DNA of 64,000 bases from Orbilia blumenaviensis (lineage: Eukaryota; Ascomycota; Orbiliomycetes; Orbiliales; Orbiliaceae), in the NCBI GenBank assembly GCA_036872755.1, contig JAVHNS010000006.1, positions 1,550,001-1,614,000 on the forward strand, written 5' to 3'. The notes beneath the pieces are model-generated. The model saw nothing but the letters and a program-made list of their open reading frames with translations, was not told the origin of the DNA and made no database searches. Of the stretch, positions 10,191 through 21,900 are shown piece after piece (the first letter of the stretch is position 1; each line of letters begins with the position of its first letter). Made by a program: the position numbers and the translations under genes.

Positions 10191-11197
10191 TTACGAAGGA
10201 AAATCACAGGGCCCGACAATGTTGGGATCGCTGCCTTCAGTGTCCTTGGCGCGCTTCATCATTCTCATCATATCTCTCTTAGTTGCCTTCATTGAGACGA
10301 TCTTTGAATCTGCAGGCCGGTTGCTGCAGCTTCCGAAATACTCGAGATAGTCATATCGAAAGGTATGTTCTAAAAGACCGTGGCGGTTGTCCAGGCAGCC
10401 AGGGAATGTTTCTTTTGGCTTATAACCCAGAAGGGTATTGTACTGGGCGACGACGACGACTTGCGCAAAATCCTCGACAGTATCTAAAGTCTTATTTAGC
10501 ATGTAAACCGCGAGTATAATACGCAAATGAACTTACTGGTATTGGCATAGCTATCTGGAACACAAGAGTCACGACCCAGAGCTACCAGCCAAGCTAATGT
10601 ACCGCTGAATCGTTTAGAAGGCTCCAACCGAGCATCAAGTTGGTGTCCGCTGTCGGTCAAGCATAATCAGTTAATTTTATCCCTGGTTTAAGGCAGCGCT
10701 GGAAGGCAATATACTTACGTCTCGTGGAGCCAAACAGTAACCGACTTGCAAGCACCATACAGAACGATATCACCAATACCTGTATAAGCCTGTGCAGAAC
10801 AGCTCTTGGCTGGCAGGGCAATTGGATGGCGAACCAAACTCCTCATATGAACAGACATTCTTCCGAATGAATCTGCCATATCATCAATACTAAGTTGTGC
10901 ATCTTTGTGACGACAGAATGTCCATGCCTGATCGCAATCAGTGTATTTTACATTGAACACTCGAGCATCTTTTGCATCATATCCTTTGGCAAGGAAACGG
11001 TCTTTGCATCCTTGGGGAATCCATCCATCGCCCCATGGGTCAATCCATTCAAGAGAGGCGTTAGTGTTCTGAGAAAAGCCAGGGTTGAAAGGACCGGAAA
11101 GCCCATCCGGGTAGTCAATCTTGCTTTTGAGGCTGGCGAGAACACCTGTTGCTGAAGCAGCAACAAGGACAATAAGGCGATTTAGTAACTTTACCAT
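10191..11197 (-). CDS. Secreted CON-13-like protein with HExxH motif
   Basis: Three exons on the minus strand: 11197-10719, 10649-10537 and 10483-10191, for 294 residues. Introns are 69 nt and 53 nt. The N-terminus (MVKLLNRLIVLVAASATGVLAS) is a signal peptide. The body contains DPWGDGWIPQGCKDRF, YTDCDQAWTFCRHKDA and FGRMSVHMRSLVRHPIALP, which I associate with the fungal conidiation-specific protein 13 (CON-13) family. The join of exons 1 and 2 creates WLHETGHQLDA, with HETGH at residues 158-162. This is an HExxH zinc-binding signature followed by a possible third ligand (Asp 165), so the protein may be a secreted metallopeptidase-like enzyme. Cysteines at 64, 88, 95, 133 and 150 suggest disulphides. 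The family name is from memory; the signal peptide and HExxH are seen directly. Confidence 0.75.
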
Positions 11198-11385
11198 TTT
11201 GATGTATATCGAAACCAGATAGAAAGCGAGCAGGAGACGAAACTTGGTATGGAAGGAAAAAAGGGTTTATTAAATAAATAATTAAAAAATATCTCTATTC
11301 GCTTGAATATAAAGTGAATATTTGTAGAGATTGTGCTTTTTCGCGATATTGATAAAGGGAGATCTTAAGGGAGAGTGCATGTAAG

Positions 11386-11395
11386 CTTTTATATA
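11386..11395 (-). promoter_or_regulatory. TATA box of the CON-13-like gene
   Basis: On the minus strand this reads TATATAAAAG, about 190 nt upstream of the start codon at 11197. It is the only good TATA match in the proximal promoter. Confidence 0.45.
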
Positions 11396-12583
11396 CTGAA
11401 GTTTCACAGATCCGGGTTGCATGATAAACCGGCTGTGAATCCGAATATGGGACCGCGCGAAAACAAGCAAAACAAAATGCAAAATAAAAGTTTCCTGATA
11501 CTAGCTACAAAGAGTCAGCCTTATTTGATTCTCTGATAGTTTTTACGGGTTTCCTGTTTGAGTCACGCTTACTTTACAAAATCTCGTATAGGACTCCAAG
11601 GTAGTATGATGTTCTAAAAGGTGATATTGCCCTGCCGAGCCTCCCCTTCTAGTATAATGCATGAGCTTGTCATCGATACCACAATGATATAGGATAGCCG
11701 CGACTTGCAAGTTTTACCTTTGATCAGTAAACGGCCATCTGTATCTCGCCCAAAACCCGCCGTCTGCACTACGACTTTGGGAAGGATGATAGGCCAAAGC
11801 CCCCCGCAAACAAGACCCCAACCGCGAATACGATCGAGGATTAAGCAAATAATACATGTAATATAGTTAACATATGAAGCGATACCTCAAATCAGCCCTA
11901 AAGATATGCGGACCATATTCTAGTCTTTTCCACAAACAATAGGCAATATTTTGATTATCTTGCAGAATGCTGAGGTCACTATCTCTTAATTCGCTGGCTA
12001 AATCGAAGATGTGAGCGAGGAATTCAACCACCCCTTACAGTAGTGCTATAGTGATAGAATAGTAGTGGCAGAATAGCAGACCGGAAAATCCAACTAGTAG
12101 ACTATCGGGCAGGAACAAATGATTTTTTTACCTGGCCCTAGAGCCTCAAGCAAGAGACATTGTGCCGAAAACATTGGTTTGCCCACAAGCAAGCCCCATT
12201 TTGCAATATTTAGAGTGTGGCAGTATAACCTGGTTGGCGGGAGGTTTTCGGCCGGGGGGACCCCAGCCGGATCAGACCATTGTCAATATGCGACAATCTG
12301 AGCACTAGAACCCACTTTTTGTGTTGGGTGTTGCAGTTTTATTCGTTGGACCAATTCGAAGGACATTCTGAACTGGTTTGAATTGGTCATCCCGTCAGCA
12401 GAATCAATTTTAGTTCCTGCAGAAATACACTAGTAAGATTCTATTTTTGAAAGATGATATGAACAAAATGTGGAGTTCTAAGCGCCACATCGGATGGTAT
12501 TCTTTGGGAATGTTATGTAAGCTTAAGTAGCGCTGGCTTCATCCCATTGACAACATGATGACTGAAACTTGGATCCTGGGCAC

Positions 12584-12701
12584 GGTAGCAGGCAGCAGGC
12601 AGTCTGCAGTCTCCCTGTGGAATATTGAATATTAGTTCTGGGATCTCACCATGATCGCGAATATGGTATACCCAATGATATACTGCCTGCTGCCGGCTGC
12701 C
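12584..12701. repeat. Imperfect 20-bp inverted repeat
   Basis: Left arm GGTAGCAGGCAGCAGGCAGT at 12584-12603 pairs with ACTGCCTGCTGCCGGCTGCC at 12682-12701 at 18 of 20 positions, across a 78-nt loop. The arms are internally repetitive (GCAGGCA), so this may be chance within a low-complexity patch. Confidence 0.6.
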
Positions 12702-13820
12702 AGTCTCAGCACTAGAACATCCAACCAAGCTTATTGCATATTTTGTGTATACTACCTCGAGGCCTCGTGGAATGCCATTATAATAAATTGTGAGATATTG
12801 TCATACCCGCGCCCTTAGCTGACGACCTTCCTTTACGAAATGATAGATGATAGAGCATTCACGAGCCATGCAACGGAAACCGTTCTCGTTATATAATATT
12901 GTTTTTCTTTATGCACCGTCATTTTTAATGGATACGCAATCACCATTGTGCACTTATGTATATCTAAAACAAGCCTCGGTTTATCCAAACACATAGTATA
13001 TCCAGACTGTATGCCATACCGCAATCGAATTAGCTCTAGCTCCTTTGATTATTTACTATACGATGAAGCTAGCGGAACCATACCACTCGAGCCAATGATT
13101 GCAGCGCACGAGTAGAAGGGCTGGATGCGATTAAAGCTATAATATTGATAGCCCCGAATTTAGGAGCTGGATACGAAGCAAAATCACGATATCGAGTTGC
13201 GCAGCGTAGCGTTTCTTTCGGCTTTATAACTATAAACGCGAAATGCTGGATCGGAGCACGGTCGTTGGTGATATCCACGTGACCCTAAAAGTGTTCTCGC
13301 CGACACGCATAGTCTCGGTCCCAGACGCTGTTGACCACACGCAGATACAGGAATGAGCACTGAAATATGTGTACTTGACCAAACACCCATACACACGCAT
13401 ACCGAGGCTGGTTTACGAGACCACGCATACCTAAATATCGTAGGGGGTACCTTTCTGGGACTGCTTCCGAATATTAAAGTATTTTAAAAGGAAAGCAAGC
13501 CGTCTGATTCTCTTTCGGATCGTTATTTATACTGTTTTAAGTTCCCTTTTTTTCTATAACCGTCTTGAGAAACCATCCAAAACCTTGTACGGTGCCTACT
13601 ACTTACCTAGGTGACCTTAGTCATGACCATATATGCAGAATCTTGGAAACACACCTACTACCCACCAAGTACCACCAGGCCAATCCTATGTTATTTCTAT
13701 GAAAATGTTTCAGCATAGCTATAGTAGCTCTACAAAGCGGTTAATAAAGATTACAGTTCTTTTCCTGCCTATTACCTCCCCTTTATGTCTAACTTCATAG
13801 ATTCCTAGCTCAAACCCCTC

Positions 13821-13836
13821 GGGGGGGGGGGGGGGG
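13821..13836 (+). repeat. 16-base G homopolymer
   Basis: Sixteen consecutive G, preceded by ACCCCTC. It can form an intramolecular G-quadruplex. It is also a place where an assembly could be wrong in length. Confidence 0.9.
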
Positions 13837-14030
13837 CGATTTGCACTTCTCAGGAAATTCGTGTCGGGCATGACTTGTTACAACCGCGGCGCAAAGTTCA
13901 CAGCGGCAGTGTCTCGCGAAATCTAGATCCTCGCGATGTTGTCGTTGAAACACGAGTACTACCAAAAGGTAGGGGCTGGCGTCAGCATGCTGTTCCAAGG
14001 ACAAGTCATAAGTTCCGGAGCCAGCACACA

Positions 14031-14044
14031 CATATGATCATATG
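14031..14044. repeat. 14-nt palindrome CATATGATCATATG
   Basis: Exactly self-complementary. It is in a gene-free region and no neighbouring promoter is evident. Confidence 0.6.
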
Positions 14045-15065
14045 AAATTAATTGATGATGCCAAAAATGGGGAAATACATCTGCACCACCAGTTCGAGCC
14101 CATTGGATCTGCCTTAAACTGGATAGGGTTTGGAAGGCTAGGTTCTAAACGGTACGAGACACATTCTAGCACGTAGCTTGGCTTATGCATATACGGGTAG
14201 ATTGATATCCCGTTCTATTATCGTGCTTAAACCATAAGCTATAATCGCACATTTTAGCAATTTTATTACCATAGATATTCAAGCAAAGCTATTAGATTGT
14301 CAACACCGGGATGGTAACCACCTAATAATAGATCCCAGTATGTTACATCTTTTGCGTCGTTTAAGCAATCAAATTAGATTTCGGCATAAAAATATACATG
14401 CATATACCTTTGGAGGCCTCTTTAAGCTAATTAAGTTTAGGTAGTTAAGTACCTAAGTATAATCACCTTGCGTCTACATCCGCACGAAAAGTCCTAGATT
14501 ATGAGACTAAATACCTATGTATATATATACTTTGCCGTTGTAGAAACGTTCCGAACATAAACATACAGGTGTAGAACGTTAATATCATAATAACAGTATA
14601 ATAAGAGCGACTCTCGGAAAAAGCTAGCTGTTGAGGGCTTGAGAGAGGCCTACCAAATTTTAACATATTATAAAGCGAACGGCGTTAAAGAGCCTATAGC
14701 GCACGAAGGAAGAGTGGCCACGTATAGCATTGTGATAGAGCGTTTTGCAAAATTTGCAGATTAGACTGTTTCCACCTGCAGCCTGATAACCAGAAAGCAA
14801 CAGCCTCGAGAATAGAGTGTAAAAAAAGACAACAACAAATTGTAAAAAATTCTATTGGATGTGCAACCGTCTTCTAGAGGATATATCGACCTCTCGGCAT
14901 GCATGCCAGCGTCTGATGATTTATAATCCAAACTCATATATGCATGTACGTACATTTAGCGTTCCCGGCATCTATTATTCGACTCTATATATCGGCGTAC
15001 GTAGCATTAGATGAACTTAAAAGGCGATAGGATTCCGCCCTATAGCTCGACAAAATAAATCCAGG

Positions 15066-15072
15066 TATAAAG
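15066..15072 (+). promoter_or_regulatory. Possible TATA box of the membrane-protein gene
   Basis: TATAAAG lies 110 nt upstream of the ATG at 15182. The match is short and could be chance in AT-rich DNA. Confidence 0.3.
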
Positions 15073-15181
15073 TCATACTACACAACTATAACGTTAGCAA
15101 AGCGTCAGACATTTTAAAGGACGGGCTCTGAATTGCTGCACATTGATCGGCTAGGCTCTGGGAAAGAAATAAGACCTGACA

Positions 15182-17120
15182 ATGAGTGGTAATGGGATTC
15201 CAGACTTCGCCAGCAATCTAGATTCTGGGTTACAAGCGCGATCGCAATGGCGTAAATGTTCGCCATACGTAAGCTGCGAAATGTGCTTTGATTATATTCA
15301 CGCGCACGGTTATCCGATTTGTTTAGAGAGTAACTCGGACGTAGTAAGTATCGCTGACGCTGGGTTTCGCGAATTCGCTAATTTCGATAAAATCTCTCTC
15401 TTTTGGTGTAATTAAGTCTGGAATCGGGGTAGGCATTCTAAAATACAATCACAAAAGAATTGAAATTCTAAACGATTTGCTGAAAACGAATTCTGCAGGT
15501 AGTTGCGTCCTTTACGACTATAGCTTGCCTCAGCCTTTTAACGACCATTTTCGCCTACGCCTCGAAAAGAGACGAAATTTCGAATTTGTTCTGGACAAGG
15601 TTTGATAAAACCTGTTCACTTAGTCTCGCTGTTCCACGCTACATCCAAAATAAAAAAAAGCTCAGCAACGTTGGAGTTTTAAATGCTGAAAAGGGACTGC
15701 ATATACAGAAGACTGTGTTAGCTTTGGGAGACCAACAGTTGTTCTTCTCCGTGGGACTCCTCACCGTAGCCTTTATCAAATGCTCCACCATATCACAATA
15801 TCATTTTCAAATCGCCCACAATCTCGCGTGGATAGGTACTTTATCTTTCGAAAATACCCTCCACATTACTTCGAAGTTATTTTGCAAATCAGGAAACACT
15901 ATTACAAAGGTATTGCATGGAGTATTGGTTACACTGAACTTCGTATTGCTTCTTGCAGCAAAGATAATCACAAGAGGTGATTACTGGTTAAAGTGGGCAG
16001 GGATACCAGCACAGTGCGCCTTCACATCACGTCACGCGTCTTATAGAGAAGGATGGGGTGGGGTAGCTATTGATGCTATAACCCTAACACATGGGTACCT
16101 CATAACGATGAAAATCGTAGCCGACTCCCGTTTGGTGGACTCCTTACGGGATAAAACAAATATTGTTACTATTTATCCATGGATTTATTACAAAGTTGTT
16201 CAGCGGGCGGGAGCGAAAAGACCCCCAGGCCTTGAGGGATGCACGGTGCTTCTTAAAATGCTGCAATTCGTTTTATTTCCAATTGCATATGGCTCTATCA
16301 TGATTCAAGAGATTTTGTGGTCGGCTATTTTCCATAATCTTCGTACAGGAGCTTTAATTTTTGCACAGATTATTTTGTTATACAGTATGAGGGGCGTTGG
16401 GGGCTCTTCCTGGAATGAGAACGATTGGGGATTCGGGCAGATATTACCTTTTTTACTACTCCTGTCGCCTTTGTTTACTGTTGTTGGTATTTTTACCGGT
16501 GAGTAGACTTACATGGTCTCGTTGAACCAGACAACACGGTGTTGTTCAGGCTTACACACCAAAGCTAAGAATAATGCACGATATGAAAAGTTCTTGGTCT
16601 CGATATCGGCTGACTTTGTAAAGAGAAGCAAAGTAGTTCCAGTCCCGAGACACCACCGCCGGGTGAACCCTCGAATCCACAACCAATCACACCGGCAATC
16701 GAAAACCCAACCCCAGCAAGCGAAGCGATTAATCCTTTCTTGCAATTGACCGCAGCCCTAGCCCCAAATCCCAGTACTAGCGAGAGTATGCAGAATCCAG
16801 GCTTACATCTCGATTCGTGCAACCCTTCGGAGGAAATCCTTGATGAGCCTTCTTTCGCCCCAACACCGATTAGAACAGACACAATGACTATACTACGGAA
16901 CGACATATCTAATACGAGACACCAGGTCCAAAATCAAAACCCAAGTGCTGTGCAGCTTTTCGTGCCAGACACATATAACGATATCCTGGAAAAATTATAC
17001 GAGAACTTTTATTTCAGAATAATCTCAGCGTTTGCGCTCAGTGGTCTTCTTTTGGGAAGCGTCTCCCTTTGGAGTACCCAAATCGCAGTTTGGTTAGAAA
17101 AGATCCGGGACCTAAACTAG
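15182..17120 (+). CDS. Fungal multi-pass (7TM-like) membrane protein of unknown function
   Basis: Proposed exons: 15182-15343, a 12-nt exon 15417-15428, 15499-16498, 16550-16596 and 16650-17120, closing in frame at 563 residues. The N-terminus is extracellular-like, with Cys at 26, 32, 35 and 47. It leads to NSDVSGIG and then a first membrane span. Further hydrophobic segments lie at about residues 137-151, 160-175, 196-214, 245-266, 312-336, 340-358 and 372-390, followed by a Pro/Ser-rich tail with one last hydrophobic stretch near the C-terminus. This layout matches a widespread but uncharacterised family of fungal membrane proteins. I do not recognise a specific function. The core exon (15499-16498) is solid. 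The tiny exon 2 is supported by phase and family-like sequence. Introns 3 and 4 are tentative, because the tail can be read in two frames and the last donor (GTCTCG) is poor. A frameshifted or decayed 3' end is an alternative. Confidence 0.6.
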
Positions 17121-17956
17121 CCAATACGTATTCAGAAATTCGGAAGTACTTTTTGATTTCGCATCGTTGTAATCGGGCAGGAGCAGCGATATACCTAATT
17201 CGACATACGACATTACTCCATATCTCTAAACATACTCTAATTTTTATGTTCATTATATATGCTTTGATGTTTTCCAGTGGTATTACTTATAGAAGCCCGG
17301 ACTACGCATACACCGATATGTAACAGACAGAATTCACGGAACTAGATTATTATATTTGTAGTCAACGGCCAGCTTAACTGGTATATTTATCTTCCGAGTA
17401 TGCAACCTAACCTATTTCGCAAAGACAACTCTAGACAATCCTGGCCAATATCTAAGATTAGCCCTCCGCGTTGGGTTAACCGTAGAGTATCTACTGTCAA
17501 TCAAAGTAGCCTGCCTAGCAGGTAACTAAAATTCTCAACATGAAGAAAGGTAACTAGCAGCTATGACAAAGGGGCTCCAGGACTAAGGATAGCAATGAAT
17601 CAAATTCAATATACATACATACTAGGTATAGTCAAACATTTAAAAATTAGTTCCTACTACAGAGTTTCCTCAGATGAGATACACGTAGGTTTTATAACAC
17701 ATTAGGTAAATATGTTTAAGGCGCCGAGTCCACCACATGTGACATCAGACAAAGTATATCAAGGACCCTCCCATGAGTGTTGATACTGTATTTAAAATCA
17801 TAATGATGTTAATTTATTTTCTCGATCTATGCATTATATCTTACAGATCCTCTCCACAAAAATATTTATCACTACCAACTACCAAAACAATAACCTCAAT
17901 TACCACAAGAACTCCATACCCATCCATCGAAAGAAACAAGAACACGCTATATCAAG
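17121..17956. other. Intergenic region
   Basis: AT-rich and without a credible ORF up to the small ORF at 17957. The last 130 nt are rich in C and A, as in fungal 5' leaders, which is the main support for the small ORF being transcribed. Confidence 0.5.
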
Positions 17957-18205
17957 ATGATGAACCTCCTTACCCGCATTATCGACGATATCAAAGGGAA
18001 GGTAGATGCATACCTCGACCGTCGACGAAAAGCCGCTGCGAAGAGGGCGTCCGCAGAGCGTCTTCGGATCGCCATCGCAAGCATACCTTCCCCAAAGCCG
18101 GCAAATGTCTGGCAACCAAAGAGTCTTCTGAGTTATACCAAACCGACCTTCGGTTTTTTCTTCAGGCCGAGTGCACCGGCCAGATCCTTCTTCTTCTTTA
18201 CCTGA
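17957..18205 (+). CDS. Possible small basic protein, convergent with YJU2
   Basis: ATG at 17957 opens an 82-codon frame. Residues 1-50 are strongly amphipathic and basic (MMNLLTRIIDDIKGKVDAYL, then RRRKAAAKRASAERLR). The last 24 codons run antisense through the end of YJU2, where the phenylalanine-rich tail is the complement of YJU2 lysine codons. A CA-rich leader precedes the ATG. The first 59 codons do not overlap any other gene, so they are not just a shadow. It may also be spliced differently or be non-coding. No family recognised. Confidence 0.3.
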   Translation: MMNLLTRIIDDIKGKVDAYLDRRRKAAAKRASAERLRIAIASIPSPKPANVWQPKSLLSYTKPTFGFFFRPSAPARSFFFFT

Positions 18206-18996
18206 CGCTTGAAGCTCGGTATCTCCGCAGTCGCGACAGCAACTGCATCCATCTCTTCAGAAAATGTTATCAAACCATTGGATGGTTTTGGCGAGGATGA
18301 CGACGACGATTCGGTAACCCCTTCATCAACGATTCTCCTAACATGTTCCCCATCTGACGTTTGAAATGCCCTTCTTGCAGCTTCCTCGTCCTCTTTATCC
18401 AGCCTCTCCGATTCCTCATCTCTCGATTCTTTAATCGTTAAGAGCGCGTCCAAAGCCGCTCCTCCGTCTGCGCGCTCCACCCGTGCATTCCTAGTTCTGA
18501 TTTCATCCAAGGCATCGGCAATTGCCATTTCTCTTTTCGAATCTAGCGTTTTTGTCTCAAGTCTGGCCATCGCATTCTCATCTTCTTCAATTTCAATCTG
18601 TTCCTCTAACCTATTCAACCTCTCCTCCTCTGTCTCCTCAATAGCCTTCTGATCCCTCCACGGTTCAAAATTCCTCACAGCTCCCTTCTCACACTCATAA
18701 TCCATATTCTTAGGATCCGTCTTAAACACAATCTCCGAACTACACCGCGTACACCGAATATAAAACCGGTAGATACTGATAGCATAGTACTTTTCATCCG
18801 TATGTTCTTTCCGCGCGTTGAATTTTCGTCCCTTGTAGATGTATTCGCCGCAGGAGGTGCAGCGCATGCTGAAGGGTGCCATGAGACGGACGGTTTGGGA
18901 CTTCGGACCAGCTTGCTTGGGCGCCTTCGAACGCTTGATTTTGGAAGGGTCGAAGTCTGGTGGGTACCATTTTGTGAGAACTTTACGTTCGGACAT
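18133..18996 (-). CDS. YJU2: Pre-mRNA splicing factor Yju2 (CWC16/CCDC94 family)
   Basis: Single exon, 287 residues. The N-terminus MSERKVLTKWYPPDFDP is diagnostic of Yju2/Cwf16, and TVRLMAPFSMRCTSCGEYIY with a following KGRKFNARKE stretch is the conserved core. Two CxxC pairs (Cys 46/49 and Cys 82/85) form the zinc site. The C-terminal half is charged and predicted coiled coil or disordered (residues 115-190), then a lysine-rich tail VKKKKDLAGALGLKKKPKVG. In yeast, Yju2 joins the spliceosome with the Prp19 complex and promotes the first transesterification. The factor is nuclear. The stop codon region overlaps a possible small convergent gene. Confidence 0.95.
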   Translation of the reverse strand: MSERKVLTKWYPPDFDPSKIKRSKAPKQAGPKSQTVRLMAPFSMRCTSCGEYIYKGRKFNARKEHTDEKYYAISIYRFYIRCTRCSSEIVFKTDPKNMDYECEKGAVRNFEPWRDQKAIEETEEERLNRLEEQIEIEEDENAMARLETKTLDSKREMAIADALDEIRTRNARVERADGGAALDALLTIKESRDEESERLDKEDEEAARRAFQTSDGEHVRRIVDEGVTESSSSSSPKPSNGLITFSEEMDAVAVATAEIPSFKRQVKKKKDLAGALGLKKKPKVGLV

Positions 18997-21900
18997 TGTG
19001 AGGGATGTGACGGGAGCTTGAGGGGGAAGCTCGGAGGGTGTGTGTGGTTTATTGGCTTAGGGTGGTCTTGGGTTCAGCAGAGATTCCGTCGGTGAAGAGG
19101 TGTTGATGCGCGTATTTGTGTACGAGAGGTTGTTGTGTATATCGTGGTGCGAGTTCAAGCTACCCAGCAGTGCAATTGAAGAATTGCCGGTGGCGACGGC
19201 GAATTGATCGAGATGGCGGGTGTAGGTTGAAGAAAGAATGGGTTCTTTGGAGTCAGAGCCAAGCCAGAGGCCATCGCCGGCCAAATAAACGCCAAGCGCG
19301 GGCGGCTTATTCGCGTCGCGCCTGGACTGGACGAAATGCAACACTAACAACACATTCCTTAATTCTACCGCCTCTCAAAGAACCTCTACGACCCTATAGC
19401 GGCCCTAGCTAAGCCCACTCCCTCGTCTCACCAAAAAGGGCAAGAAAAAGAATTAAGCTTCTAGAAAGAAAGAAAAGAAAAGAAAAGAAAAAATTCCATT
19501 CCACCGAAGGTAATACAGCATCTCCATGCCTTGCGAGCTCATTTCTCTAAACAGCCGTACAGGGATGAAACGTGGCCAGTCGTACAAAGCCAAACCCAAA
19601 CTAATAGATAGGAACCATTAAAATACAAAAAGAAAAGGCCAAGAAGATACTTTACATGTGCACATATTTTCTAGCACATATGCACCTCCAAGGTTTTATC
19701 CAGTCAACGATTTTCCTGGCGGTTACTTGGATGTCTTTTTCATATTCCGATTGCTATATCATCCCGGTATATTTCGCACATGGTTGACAATCAGAGAGAA
19801 TTGAAAGCCCATGAACATCTGCCTGTGCGTCTGTACCCATCACAAAAATCTTTATCAGATGAACCCGAAGCCAAAGAAAATCACACATGCCTAGGCTTTA
19901 GATACAACAAATCATTCTCACACTTAATCACGGAACGGAGATAAAACATCTACCTACCTCCTAGCTTGTCCCCATAGCAAGCAAGCACGTGTTCCCGAAC
20001 TCACCCTTCACACCTCGTCGTACATGTATACAGTAGCCCTTCAACACGTACATCGTCACGTAGTATGCACATATGTACGCCCCACGCCGTATATTAAAAG
20101 AATACAGAAGGGCAAAAAAAATACGAACTAGTAGCGAACGACAAGGCATCGGCGTTCCAGACTCGTCCCTGGAACCTACCAACGGTCGAAACTATCAGTT
20201 ACACCATGCAATTAGCCGTTATTCTCTTCGACCGTAGGTTTAATGCCGAGTTCAGCTGATATATATTAAATTCCTATCGGCAAAATGATTATTTATGATA
20301 GTTCACCGAGAATTAATGTGAAGTCTGCGCCATGCACACGCATAACGTACCTACGAAAATCAAGACGAATACTAGGAATAGCATACAAACCGCCCAGAGA
20401 ACCCTCCCTAATTATTTTGCCTTTCCCGGCGATAATTCAGAAGCACAGCAGTTCCAACAGATACACAACGGATAAATAAAAAAACTACCTCATAGTATAT
20501 TCCACGATAAATGCACTGCATACCGCCTATTCCCGACCCTCAATTGATCAGACGCCTTTCAAACCAACAGCATAATATGTCTCAGCTATTTCTAGCCACT
20601 ATGATTAAAAAAAAAAAAGTCATTTGTCCCCGGAAGCGGCTCCAGAAATAGACATCCGACAGGTGCGCTGCGCAACAAGACCACAACATTGGCACAACAG
20701 GGCAATGCATTTGTACCACGCGCGAGTAAACCAAGCCACACACACCAGAAGGCGAAAAATAAAAAAAATTATACAAGTCATATATAAACAAAAACGTCAC
20801 AGGGCAGATTCTACCGCTCTTAACCAGAGGAGCCTCGGGTCAAATCTCATGCTCCCTAATATTTAAGTTCACGCCCCTCCATATGTTCGGCGCCGTTACA
20901 TACATGCAGGACCCGGTACTGATATTATCGTTCTTTCACCCCCTCGGAATAAAAGCTATATATGCCCACCAGGAACCCCAAAAAATGAAGGTTTACCCGA
21001 TGTTAAACCTAACCATTGAAAAGAAAAAAGGGTGTTTCCCCCCCCTTCGTAATACAGAATAAGCACTCGGCTGACATACCCCAGTCAATATATACACATA
21101 CGTAGTATAACATATCCAATCCCATAATTTATGTACCACATCTAAATTCACACAACCTATAAAAACCCTACCAAACTACCCGGTTAACGGAATTTAAAAC
21201 TTTATTTGATTCTTTTTTTTCTCTCGCAAAACAGCTATTTTACTTCTCACCCGCGGATAGCTATACAAAAAAAAAAAAGAAAACCCCTGTCTAAGTACCC
21301 CCAATAGAAGGGATAACGATCAAGTCCCGTTACGAGGCCTTAAAAGGCGAGTACTACTTAGTAGGTCGTATCAAACTATGACACAGAAACCCGAAACCAC
21401 ATCGTATCGAATCATATTGTTTGAAACGTCATGTAATCAACCGTTCAACATACCCACGCAGTATTATAAACCCATCAATTCATTCACATGATGATAAGTT
21501 AACCCCCCACTCCTCGAATACCCTATCGGGCTGGTAAGAACCCCATCGAATATACCCCGAAGTCCAATTCCACAAATTTAAAGCTTCATACAAAAGAATG
21601 CGCTCATCGGCACAAACACCAGGTAGCACACAAACGTGGGTATTTATGTATTTATATATAGATGATTTAAATTTATATACACACGTGAAAGCTTCCATCC
21701 ACCCTAGAATCCAAGATATACATCTATACCAAGACCCACACAAACTATCACAACCAGTACAAAACGATACCCCTACACACCTCCCAGCGGCTCCCGGAAA
21801 TACACAAACCCCCCAATATCCAACCAATCACACCCCCCAATAATCAAATCGCAGGAAGCCGATACGTACCAGCAAGCAAACAAGGAAACCTGCATGTACA

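Larger units (their letters stand above)
11198..15181. other. 4 kb gene-free region
   Basis: No ATG-started frame above about 70 codons has protein-like character. Visible elements are a TATA-like site for the upstream gene (11386-11395), an inverted repeat (12584-12701), a 16-G tract (13821-13836) and the palindrome CATATGATCATATG at 14031-14044. The right half is AT-rich with many short ACCTA/TAGGTA words. There is no sign of transposase or reverse transcriptase coding. Confidence 0.55.
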
